Source of the DNA: Flavobacteriaceae bacterium | GTDB lineage: Bacteria; Bacteroidota; Bacteroidia; Flavobacteriales; Flavobacteriaceae | DNA: 35,565 bases | Direction: 5' to 3' | NCBI GenBank assembly: GCA_013215095.1 | Contig: JABSPM010000025.1 | Coordinates: 1-35,565, forward strand | Part shown: positions 1 through 7,160 of the stretch, piece by piece | Numbering within the stretch: the first letter of the stretch is position 1 | Layout: each line of letters starts with the position of its first letter | Position numbers and translations under genes: made by a program | Notes under the pieces: generated by a model | What the model was told of the DNA's origin: nothing | The model's input: the letters and a program-made list of their open reading frames with translations, nothing else | Database searches by the model: none

Positions 1-23
1 ATTAAGTTCAAGTTATATTTCAT

Positions 24-150
24 TTACGCTGCATTTTGTTGTTTAATCAAATACCTTTTAAAAGGTATTTGATTGTCAATTCCTTGGTGTCTTCTTTCAT
101 TGTTATAATAGTTAAAATACTTTTGGCATTGTTTATATAAAAGATGGTTT
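24..150 (-). pseudogene. 3' remnant of an IS transposase (integrase-core type)
   Basis: Read on the minus strand, this stretch encodes an open tail with the segment YFNYYNNERRHQGIDNQIPF and then a stop at 24-26. The Y-N-x-x-R-R-H-Q-G-I signature is typical of the C-terminal end of rve/DDE integrase-core transposases of the IS3/IS481 kind. Only about 41 codons remain. Homology stops abruptly near 150, exactly where the toxin-like reading frame on the other strand begins, so the element looks like the end of an insertion that removed the front of the neighbouring gene. The IS family cannot be fixed from this fragment. Terminal inverted repeats were not identified. Confidence 0.7.
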
Positions 151-151
151 A

Positions 152-259
152 ATGGTAGTCGATTATGCCCTTGGGCAAATTCCTAAAGAAGAATCTTTTG
201 ATAGAATAAGAGACGGTATTGAATTTATTAAAAAACAATTTCCTATTGAAAATGATTGA
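152..259 (+). pseudogene. truncated C-terminal end of a probable polymorphic toxin
   Basis: This 35-codon reading frame begins right at the edge of the IS remnant and ends in TGA three bases before the ATG of the Imm22-like gene. Its translation ends with DGIEFIKKQFPIEND. The tight spacing to an immunity-type gene is the usual arrangement of a toxin C-terminal domain and its cognate immunity gene, so I infer the last part of a toxin whose N-terminal delivery region was lost. The fragment is too short to name a toxin fold. It could also be expressed as a small independent peptide, because it happens to start with ATG. Confidence 0.45.
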
Positions 260-262
260 TAA

Positions 263-625
263 ATGGAAATTCAAAACAAAGTTTCAATTTGGTTAGGAAA
301 CAAAAACTCAAATGATAGTTTAAAAAAATATATGGAGGAAGTATATACAGAAGACGGAGATATTAATTCTGATTTTATGTCTTCATTTGAAATTGATTAT
401 ATAGATAATCAATTTCAAGAGGTTTTATTTTGCGGAAGCGGTAATTCAAAGAATGAAATTTTTGAAGATTTCTCTTATAAAGAATCCTATATAGATAAAT
501 TACCTAATTTAAATTGGGAGAGTTTTAATAGTGTAATTTGTTTATATAATTTTAAATACACTGGCGAAATAGAAAATGCAGATGATTTTAAGTTTATAGG
601 TACATTTGATTTTGTTGATGAATAA
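263..625 (+). CDS. Imm22-like (DUF4284) immunity protein
   Basis: The product is a 120-residue acidic cytosolic protein without signal peptide or membrane segment. Its opening VSIWLGN, followed by an acidic stretch (YTEDGDI) and then FEIDYIDNQFQE, matches my recollection of the Imm22/DUF4284 family of immunity proteins from polymorphic toxin systems; the length is also right. Such proteins bind and neutralise a cognate toxin delivered by neighbouring cells. The gene follows a truncated toxin-like frame with a three-base gap, which suggests translational coupling. Because the toxin body is missing, this is probably an orphan immunity gene that may still protect against siblings carrying the full toxin. 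The family call rests on motif memory, not a profile search. Confidence 0.65.
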   Translation: MEIQNKVSIWLGNKNSNDSLKKYMEEVYTEDGDINSDFMSSFEIDYIDNQFQEVLFCGSGNSKNEIFEDFSYKESYIDKLPNLNWESFNSVICLYNFKYTGEIENADDFKFIGTFDFVDE

Positions 626-750
626 AATTTCTGCAATTGGAAAAATCTAAAAGGCTTACTTATCAAATTACACTAAAGAAAAAGTCAAGATATAAAATAG
701 CTCAAGTCAACATTGAATAAATTTTAAAGAGGAATCAAAATGAAAGAAAC

Positions 751-1212
751 ATGAGACACATAAAACACATAATAGCGCTTATCGTAATTGGCTATGCAAT
801 GCTTTCATGTAACAGTCTTAAAACAGCAGTATATGACCAATACTCCTATCAAAAAACAGTAGAGATAAAAGTAGAAGTAGAAAACTTAATAGACAAAGCT
901 ACTACACAATACAAAGATCATTTACAAGACATTGGCGAGTTAGGTTTAGAGATTCAAAAAATAATAGAATATGAAAAAAACAAACCTAATAACGAAATTA
1001 CTTATGCCATGTGGCAAGTACTAGCAGATAAGGACAAAAATCTATTAGTAGGTTTCTTTAAACGTTGGAAAGAAAAAGGACAATTAAAACCTTTTTTTGT
1101 TGAAGAAGCTAAAGCACAAATTATGGAAGCTATGAATCTGCTAATTCAATACGAAGCAAAAAAGGATAAAGAAACAAAGGATAAGTTGTTAGACTTAATA
1201 GCTAATAATTAA
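751..1212 (+). CDS. small helical lipoprotein, function unknown
   Basis: The 153-residue product has a short lipoprotein signal, MRHIKHIIALIVIGYAMLSC, with the lipobox LSC placing the lipidated cysteine near residue 20. The mature part is almost entirely charged and predicted helical (many K, E and Q, no other membrane segment), for example VEIKVEVENLIDKATTQYKD and a C-terminal KKDKETKDKLLDLI stretch. No enzymatic motif is visible. A small envelope lipoprotein of this kind can be a spanin-like lysis component or a periplasmic chaperone, but nothing in the sequence decides this. It lies upstream of a run of small genes at 1606-2859, separated by a repeat-bearing spacer, so membership in one cassette is only suggested. 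Confidence 0.6.
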   Translation: MRHIKHIIALIVIGYAMLSCNSLKTAVYDQYSYQKTVEIKVEVENLIDKATTQYKDHLQDIGELGLEIQKIIEYEKNKPNNEITYAMWQVLADKDKNLLVGFFKRWKEKGQLKPFFVEEAKAQIMEAMNLLIQYEAKKDKETKDKLLDLIANN

Positions 1213-1228
1213 AGCGAAAAATTGCGTC

Positions 1229-1314
1229 ATGCTGAAAAATGTCACCTTGAGTGCAGTCGAAAGGTTGTTTTCAGCATCTCATCAAAAAATGTCATTCCGC
1301 GCTTGATGCGGAAT
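1229..1314. repeat. intergenic palindromic repeat element
   Basis: Two nested palindromes lie just after the lipoprotein gene. ATGCTGAAAA (1229-1238) pairs perfectly with TTTTCAGCAT (1268-1277). A second hairpin, ATTCCGC/GCGGAAT, spans 1294-1314 around the string GTCATTCCGCGCTTGATGCG. Sequences beginning GTCATTCCGC or GTCACCTTGAG are familiar dispersed intergenic repeats in bacterial genomes. The spacer 1213-1605 also holds a second hairpin at 1511-1541. I see no convincing gene in it. Confidence 0.6.
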
Positions 1315-1510
1315 CTCAACAAAACAAGAAACAATAAAAAAGCAATAAATATTTATACATGAAACGACCTCTCTATAAAAATTTGAATAAATCAAGGAAG
1401 CAGTGAGGATAAAAGATGAAAAGCTGTTTGAGCAAAGCGAGTTCTTTTCATCTGTGGTTGGTGATTCCGTAGTATTTATCAAAATTTTATAGGCAGTCTA
1501 GATTTTTTTG

Positions 1511-1541
1511 GTTCGTTTTTTTATCAATGAAAAAAATGAAC
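1511..1541. other. strong AT-rich stem-loop upstream of small-gene cassette
   Basis: GTTCGTTTTTTT (1511-1522) pairs with AAAAAAATGAAC (1530-1541) around a seven-base loop, with a single G/T-type mismatch. It lies 64 bases before the start of the first gene of the 1606-2859 run. It may be a terminator for upstream transcription or part of a mobile cassette boundary; the sequence does not decide. Confidence 0.5.
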
Positions 1542-1605
1542 ATACTAAATAATAGAAAAGCAGCAGATGTTTCATTAAGTAAACTATCTAAAAAAACAAA
1601 ACATT

Positions 1606-1944
1606 ATGGACTTTGAAAAACTAACAAAAGAGCTGAAAACAGCCTTAGTACAACTCTTTGGAGAAAAATGGAAAGATTTAAAGGGCGAATCTAAAAAAGA
1701 TATTAATCAATTTTTAAAAGATTCCGAAGTAAAACTTAAACGTTGGACACAACTATTAGTAAATGGCGATATAGATTTAGAAGATTATGAGTGGCTAGTA
1801 AAAAGTCAAAAAGATTTAATGTTGATGCAAGCTTTACATAGCGCAGGTGTACATAAAATTAGCTTAGGACATTTTAAAAATAAGGTGGTAAAAACCATCA
1901 TTAATGTAGTAAAAACGGTTGTGCTTTACAAAATTAACCAATAA
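1606..1944 (+). CDS. small helical protein, unknown function
   Basis: The 112-residue product has no signal peptide. The N-terminal half is charged and helical (KELKTALVQLFGEKWKDLKG). The C-terminal half carries YEWLVKSQKDLMLMQALHSAG followed by a short hydrophobic amphipathic tail (TIINVVKTVVLYKI). That tail could bind a membrane or a partner helix. I do not recognise the family. It is the first of four closely spaced small genes: 15 bases separate it from the next, and the following two junctions overlap by one base, so they should be co-transcribed. A lysis-like or small secreted-effector cassette are both possible. Confidence 0.6.
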   Translation: MDFEKLTKELKTALVQLFGEKWKDLKGESKKDINQFLKDSEVKLKRWTQLLVNGDIDLEDYEWLVKSQKDLMLMQALHSAGVHKISLGHFKNKVVKTIINVVKTVVLYKINQ

Positions 1945-1959
1945 TAAGTAGTTATAATT

Positions 1960-2253
1960 ATGACAGAAGAATTAACTTTAGAGAAAAAACAAGTCATGAC
2001 TTCTAATCAAATCAAAGAGCAAGATATAGCCAACTGTATTGAAAACTGTGCTATAGAAAGTGATTACTGGGTAGGCAAACAAGAAATAGCAGAATATTTA
2101 CATACCTCTGTAGATACTATTCAAGAACTTATACAGCAATCATTGACCATAGTTATAAATGCTGAAGGTGAGCTCACTACAAGAAAATTATACAAACAAA
2201 AAACACCGTTTTTTAATAAACTGTTAGACACAATTAAGAATAAAATAGATTGA
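1960..2253 (+). CDS. small protein with possible helix-turn-helix
   Basis: The 97-residue product has a central segment YWVGKQEIAEYLHTSVDTIQ that resembles the helix-turn-helix of excisionase or MerR-like small DNA binders (a 'keep-element, test position' pattern of KQEIAEYLxxSxxTIQ). It lacks clear conservation elsewhere. Its stop codon overlaps the next ATG by one base (TGATG), so translation is coupled to the membrane protein gene. Its function might be to regulate the cassette, but this is inference. Resemblance to a helix-turn-helix was judged by eye. Confidence 0.55.
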   Translation: MTEELTLEKKQVMTSNQIKEQDIANCIENCAIESDYWVGKQEIAEYLHTSVDTIQELIQQSLTIVINAEGELTTRKLYKQKTPFFNKLLDTIKNKID

Positions 2254-2579
2254 TGGAACTGTTAAAAACCATATTTACCGAAGGTGTTATCCTTTCTGCA
2301 TTAGGTGGTTTAGCGTATCCATTATTGACCCTTCTAGAACGCATACAACAGCCAAATGCAAAAAAAATAGACTTAAAAGACCTTTCTTTATATGTTTCTA
2401 TTGTGATTTATGTGTTTTTAGCAAGTATAATAGGTTATATTTATTTCCACGGAAAAGCAGATTTCCAAGTCAATGACAGGCTTTTAGCCTTTCATGTTGG
2501 TATTACAGCACCATTACTTATAAGAACTTTGGCAACAGCCTTACCAAAAAACAGCACACCAACACTACCAAAAAAGTAA
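2253..2579 (+). CDS. small integral membrane protein, holin-like size
   Basis: I place the start at the ATG at 2253, in TGATG overlap with the preceding stop, rather than at the TTG three bases earlier. The product of about 108 residues has three hydrophobic stretches: one near residues 10-26 (GVILSALGGLAYPLLTLL), one near residues 47-65 (LYVSIVIYVFLASIIGYIYF) and a weaker one near residues 78-95. A basic C-terminus follows. This layout (small, two or three membrane spans, charged tail) is like phage holins but is not specific. The stop overlaps the next ATG by one base (TAATG). No family recognised. Confidence 0.6.
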   Translation: MELLKTIFTEGVILSALGGLAYPLLTLLERIQQPNAKKIDLKDLSLYVSIVIYVFLASIIGYIYFHGKADFQVNDRLLAFHVGITAPLLIRTLATALPKNSTPTLPKK

Positions 2580-2859
2580 TGGCAAAACAAAAAGAGACAA
2601 CAATATTTAAACTAGTATCGCGTAAAAGAGAAAATTAAACATAGCAATGATAAGCTAAATGCATTTGTAGATAAAGTAAATCAGGATATTGCCGCTTATC
2701 AAAACTATCAAAATATTGCTATGCAGTATAAAAAATTAATATCAACACGATTTTGAACTAGATCCAAAAATTACATCAATTAACAGTGCGATAAATAGAC
2801 TTTATATCACTAAAAAACAAATATTTTATAGTGCTTTTGCTCTGGTTAATAAAGCATAG
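2579..2859 (+). pseudogene. frameshifted fourth gene of the small-gene run
   Basis: An ATG at 2579 overlaps the preceding stop, but the frame ends after 19 codons (MAKQKETTIFKLVSRKREN). A continuous coding-like reading resumes in another frame (VKEKIKHSNDKLNAFVDKVN and on through YQNIAMQYKKL) and then, after a second shift, as FELDPKITSINSAINRLYI to a stop at 2857-2859. Joined, this gives a helical protein of about 90 residues broken by two small indels. The alternative is that these are chance frames, but the coupled start and the amino-acid composition argue for a decayed gene. Confidence 0.55.
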
Positions 2860-3013
2860 TTTTTTTTAAAATAAAAAATAAGCCATAAAACAAACAATGC
2901 TAATACTCATAGACAAAGGTCACAAAGCTCTAATTATAAACACCATAGTCAAATTGTATTTTTAAAAGATTTTTATTCATTTTTTTATTAAATCACAAGT
3001 AAATCAATAGTTT

Positions 3014-3295
3014 ATGCTTAAAAAAATATATGCAAGTATCGTTTTCGGTGCAGAGGCTTCAAGCATAACTGTTGAGGTGAATCTAGATAAAGGGATAGGT
3101 TATCACTTAGTTGAGCTGCCAGACAACATTATAAAGGAGAGTAATTATCGTATTACTGCTGCTTTGCAGAATAATGGTTATAGAATTCAAGGGGAAAATT
3201 AATCATTAAAATGTCTCCAGCCGATTTGAGAAAGGAGGGAAGTGCTTATGATCTTACTTTAGCTACTGGTATTTTGGCAGCATCAGTACAAATCC
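3014..3295 (+). pseudogene. duplicated, decayed 5' end of comM
   Basis: This stretch matches the first ~283 bp of the intact comM at 7161-7443, with roughly nine of ten bases identical by eye. The reading frame opens with MLKKIYASIVFGAEASSITV. A one-base deletion near 3197 relative to the intact copy produces a stop after 62 codons, but nucleotide similarity continues to about 3295 and then ends. Many of the differences are non-synonymous (V to I, A to T, G to E), as expected for a copy no longer under selection. With the 3' copy at 17321 it brackets the accessory modules around comM. Confidence 0.9.
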
Positions 3296-3391
3296 AACCC
3301 TATTCAAGAAGAAACAAGACTTACTATTTTAGAAATATTTCAATAACATTAACTTAACTCAATTAAGTTTACTATTTTTTAATTTTGTCTA

Positions 3392-4273
3392 ATGAGAACT
3401 AAAACATTCTACTTAGTACAATTATGTGCATTTTTCATTTTTATAGGCAGGGCATATCAATTCTATTTTTTTGGAGCTCCTTTCAGAAATATTCTTTGGG
3501 ATGAGAGTTTATTATCACCAATAGTTGAAGGTGTTTTTAATACGTCTTGGGATGATTATGCTACAAATAAAAATGTTAATTACTGGATAGATTCTGTAAC
3601 AAAGGTATCAAGCATCATTTTATTTTTAAGTGCTCTTGTCAGCATCTTTTGGAATAAGATAAATAACGTTAAACTCAAAAAAAATGTAATTAGTACGGGT
3701 TTATCTGTTTTAGTATTTATGGGTATCTGCTTGGTAAAAAGCAAAAACTATGATATCCTACAGTTTTTTGAGTTAGCCATACAATTTGCAGTGCCATTAT
3801 TGCTTCTGTTTTTAAAAAATAATAGCCTTAGCAACTATCCCAAACAGCTTTTTGCACTTAAAATTATTATTGCACTTGTCTTTGTATCTCACGGATTGTT
3901 TGCAATGGGAGTAATTTATGTACCTGGGCATTTTATTGATATGAGCATCCAAATTTTAGGGGTTAATGAAACCATTTCAAAGCAATTTCTTTTTATAGTC
4001 GGTTTGTTAGATGTTGTCGCATCAATACTAATTTTTGTGCCTAAAATTTCTAAATATGCTTTTTACTACATCATAGCTTGGGGTATAATTACTGCATTAG
4101 CAAGAGTAATATCTGGTTTTAACCATAACTTTATTTTACGCTCATTACACAACTTACTATATTTAACTGTTTACAGATTACCACACGGTTTACTACCACT
4201 TGTGGCACTAATACTTAATGTCGAATACAATAAAATAATAAAATATCAACAAGTTAATACACTTAAAAAATGA
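3392..4273 (+). CDS. polytopic membrane protein, DoxX-like C-terminal part
   Basis: The 293-residue product has about eight hydrophobic segments (for example near residues 5-20, 72-86, 100-115, 125-143, 152-172, 197-215, 222-240 and 255-275). The segment FIVGLLDVVASILIFVPKIS recalls the DoxX/DoxD membrane family, but there is no catalytic motif. The stop codon overlaps the start of the metallophosphatase gene by four bases (ATGA), so the two are translationally coupled and probably work together at the cell envelope. A TAnnTTTG box (3380-3387) ends only four bases before the ATG, so the transcript may be nearly leaderless. Homologs may be annotated simply as membrane proteins. Confidence 0.7.
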   Translation: MRTKTFYLVQLCAFFIFIGRAYQFYFFGAPFRNILWDESLLSPIVEGVFNTSWDDYATNKNVNYWIDSVTKVSSIILFLSALVSIFWNKINNVKLKKNVISTGLSVLVFMGICLVKSKNYDILQFFELAIQFAVPLLLLFLKNNSLSNYPKQLFALKIIIALVFVSHGLFAMGVIYVPGHFIDMSIQILGVNETISKQFLFIVGLLDVVASILIFVPKISKYAFYYIIAWGIITALARVISGFNHNFILRSLHNLLYLTVYRLPHGLLPLVALILNVEYNKIIKYQQVNTLKK

Positions 4274-7053
4274 AATTAAAACTACTCATTACAATTTTAT
4301 ATTTGTTTGGTGTTGTTTTTACTAATCAAGCAAATAACGATAAGTATAGACTTATACTTGTCGATGACCCGTCAACAACAATCACAATTGCTTGGAATCA
4401 AATTTCAGGCACGAACCAAAGGATGCATTATGATATTGTAGACCATGGAACAGATCACACATTATATGCTTTTTCAAAAACAGTAGATAGAGAAATTGAC
4501 TTTAAAGGAATGTCTAATCAGTTTGTTAGACTATCAGGACTCACACCAAATACGAACTATTATTTCGTAATTAATGATAGTGAAGGTACAAGCCAACGTT
4601 TTTGGTTTAAAACGGCACCCAATGACAATAGCAGATTATTCTTTATTGCAGGCGGAGATTCAAGAAACAATAGGACACCGCGACAAAATGCAAATACATT
4701 AGTAAGTAAACTAAAACCACATGCGGTATTATTTGGTGGAGATATGACAGATGATGATACAAACACAGAATGGCAAAATTGGTTCGACGATTGGCAATTA
4801 ACCATTGCTCAAGATGGCCGAATGTTCCCAATAGTGCCAGCAAGAGGAAATCACGAGTCTCCAACTTCGGTTTATAATCTGTTTGATACACCTACCAACA
4901 ATTCTTACTATGCAATGACTTGGGGGGACAATCTAATACGAACCTACACGCTTAATTCTGAAATCTCGGTTCTGGGAGATCAATTAACTTGGTTGGAAAA
5001 TGATTTATCCGAATCCTCTGGGCTTACATGGAAAATGGCGCAGTATCACAAACCAATGCGTCCCCATACAGCGGCAAAATCAGAAGGGAATTCTGAATAT
5101 GAGGCTTGGGCACAACTGTTTTATGATGAACAAGTTAGACTTGTTGTAGATTGCGATTCACACATGTTAAAAACCACTTGGCCAGTGAGACCGTCTGCAG
5201 AATCTGGAAACGATGAAGGTTTTGAGATAGACGAAATCAATGGAACTGTATATACTGGTGAGGGCTGTTGGGGCGCACCTTTACGCCCAAATAATGATGA
5301 CAAAATTTGGACGCGAAATTCGGGTTCATTCAATCAATTTAAATTAATTTTTGTAGATGAAGAGAAAATAGAATTAAGAACAATAAATGTAAATAATGCC
5401 AATAGTGTTGCAGACGGGAGTAATACAGACCCTTTTACGCTACCCGCGAATCTCAACATCTTTTCACCACCAACCGGAGCTGTGGTTACTATATCTAATA
5501 CTGTGGATAATAATTGTCCTATAATTGGAACCCCTTGTGATGATGGCGATGCTAATACCATATATGACGAAGAAGATGGTTTTTGTAATTGCGCAGGGTT
5601 GCTTAATGTCGAATTAACCGTACAAGATAACGCAGTATCAGCAAGTGGCGATGATGCAGAAGAAGAATTAGCTACTGGTACAATAGACCTAACAAGTTCA
5701 GACTTAGAACTTATCTATGATGGTGGAAACCAATTGGTGGGAGTGCGTTTTGATAATGTGCAAATACCAGATGGGGCTACCTTGTATAGAGCTTATATTC
5801 AATTTACAGTAGATGAGGATGATTCAGAGGAAGATCCAACTGATCTTGTAATTCATGGAGAGTTAGCCCAAGCAAGTACAACTTTTACAGATACTGCAAA
5901 TGATATCTCTTCAAGAGCTTTAACATCTAATTATGTAAATTGGAATGAAATTAATCTTTGGGAAACTGTAGGCGAATCAGGATTAAATCAACGTACACCA
6001 TATGTTACTAATATTGTCAACGAAATTGTTTCTCAAGCAGGATGGACATCTGGTAATGCCATTACATTTATTATTTCAGGAACAGGAAAACGTGTAGCAG
6101 AATCCGTTGATGGCTCGGCTGCACCAATATTAAAATTATTTTATCAATCACCTTGTAATCCTATTGGCACGGCTTGTGATGATGGCGATGCGAATACATT
6201 GTTTGATGTAGAAGATGGTAACTGTAATTGTTCAGGTATTCCAGAAACAGGTACATTAACCTACGAAGTAAATCGTTCCAATAACGATGCCGAAGAAGAA
6301 GTAGCTAATGGCGATATGAGCATAAGCAGTAGTGATTTAGAATTAGTAGATGAAAGCGGTTCAACCAATCAATTAGTAGGCATACGCTTCACAGACATAC
6401 AATTACCCGCAGGAGCTGATATAATAAATGCTTATATACAATTTACAGTAGATGACGATAATACTGGTGTTACCAATTTAGAAATTAGAGCAGAAGTAAC
6501 AGCAAATTCCTTAGAATTTACGTCAGCAGATTTTGATATTTCTGCACGAACAACAGGAACAAATGTTATAGCTTGGGATAACATTCCTTCTTGGGGTACA
6601 AACGATATTGGCTTGGCAGGACCCAATCAACAAACACCCAATATAAGCGTTTTGGTTGAGGAAATTTTATCGCAACCTGGATGGGATTTATTAAAATCGA
6701 TGACATTTATTATCTCTGGTACAGGAGAGCGTGAAGCAGAATCTTTTGATGGCACTGCTGCACCACAGTTGGTTATTGAGTATTCTTTAGCCACTTTAAG
6801 GAAAAATGATAATAATCAGTCCTTAAATGATATAAAGGTTTATCCAAATCCTGCTTCATCAGAATTATCTATTGAAGCAAATCTTACAATAGATAATTTA
6901 TCAATTTATGATATTAATGGTCGCTTAATCGATAGCATTCAGAATGCTAATTCAGAATTAAAGTTAGACGTAAGTAATTTAACAAAAGGCATTTACTTTA
7001 TAGAAATTCAATCAGGCAACATAAAGCAAACTCTTAAGTTTGTTAAAAATTAA
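4270..7053 (+). CDS. secreted purple-acid-phosphatase-like metallophosphatase with T9SS tail
   Basis: This 927-residue exported protein has a Sec signal at residues 1-21 and a fibronectin type III/PAP N-domain at about 24-115. The calcineurin-like metallophosphatase domain spans about 120-365. Visible metal motifs are GGDSR, GGDMTDDD, GNHE and QYHKP. The usual final GHxH reads CDSH here, which I think is a subfamily trait. Then come two units, each a cysteine/aspartate-rich linker (CDDGDANTxxDxxxxxCNC, near 416 and 630) followed by a domain of about 170 residues starting near 447 and 665. The C-terminus from about 855 (VYPNPASSELSIEANL onward) is a type A T9SS sorting domain, so the enzyme should reach the cell surface or medium. 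The likely substrates are phosphate esters. It is coupled to the upstream membrane gene and ends at a strong terminator. Confidence 0.88.
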   Translation: MKLKLLITILYLFGVVFTNQANNDKYRLILVDDPSTTITIAWNQISGTNQRMHYDIVDHGTDHTLYAFSKTVDREIDFKGMSNQFVRLSGLTPNTNYYFVINDSEGTSQRFWFKTAPNDNSRLFFIAGGDSRNNRTPRQNANTLVSKLKPHAVLFGGDMTDDDTNTEWQNWFDDWQLTIAQDGRMFPIVPARGNHESPTSVYNLFDTPTNNSYYAMTWGDNLIRTYTLNSEISVLGDQLTWLENDLSESSGLTWKMAQYHKPMRPHTAAKSEGNSEYEAWAQLFYDEQVRLVVDCDSHMLKTTWPVRPSAESGNDEGFEIDEINGTVYTGEGCWGAPLRPNNDDKIWTRNSGSFNQFKLIFVDEEKIELRTINVNNANSVADGSNTDPFTLPANLNIFSPPTGAVVTISNTVDNNCPIIGTPCDDGDANTIYDEEDGFCNCAGLLNVELTVQDNAVSASGDDAEEELATGTIDLTSSDLELIYDGGNQLVGVRFDNVQIPDGATLYRAYIQFTVDEDDSEEDPTDLVIHGELAQASTTFTDTANDISSRALTSNYVNWNEINLWETVGESGLNQRTPYVTNIVNEIVSQAGWTSGNAITFIISGTGKRVAESVDGSAAPILKLFYQSPCNPIGTACDDGDANTLFDVEDGNCNCSGIPETGTLTYEVNRSNNDAEEEVANGDMSISSSDLELVDESGSTNQLVGIRFTDIQLPAGADIINAYIQFTVDDDNTGVTNLEIRAEVTANSLEFTSADFDISARTTGTNVIAWDNIPSWGTNDIGLAGPNQQTPNISVLVEEILSQPGWDLLKSMTFIISGTGEREAESFDGTAAPQLVIEYSLATLRKNDNNQSLNDIKVYPNPASSELSIEANLTIDNLSIYDINGRLIDSIQNANSELKLDVSNLTKGIYFIEIQSGNIKQTLKFVKN

Positions 7054-7082
7054 GTTCTGAACTCGTTCCAGAATCATATTAT

Positions 7083-7122
7083 AAACCTCACATGTTTTAA
7101 AAACCTGTGAGGTTTTGTTTTT
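7083..7122 (+). terminator. rho-independent terminator after metallophosphatase gene
   Basis: A perfect ten-base stem, AAACCTCACA (7083-7092) with TGTGAGGTTT (7106-7115), is followed by a T-rich tract to 7122. It separates the metallophosphatase operon from comM. Confidence 0.88.
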
Positions 7123-7160
7123 CTAAACAATATTTCTACATTTAGAAAAATAAAACTTTT

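Noticed and set aside
622-720. Open stretch without start codon giving LTYQITLKKKSRYKIAQVNIE.
   Set aside because: No start codon and only 33 codons; it may be a gene remnant but cannot be supported.
1282-1482. Minus-strand open frame of 66 codons in the repeat spacer.
   Set aside because: It starts inside the noncoding GTCATTCCGC-type repeat, which yields the peptide VEIPHQARNDIF, and shows no domain or ribosome binding site.
4560-6626. Several minus-strand open frames inside the metallophosphatase gene.
   Set aside because: They are antisense shadows of a well-supported gene with signal peptide, domains and T9SS tail.
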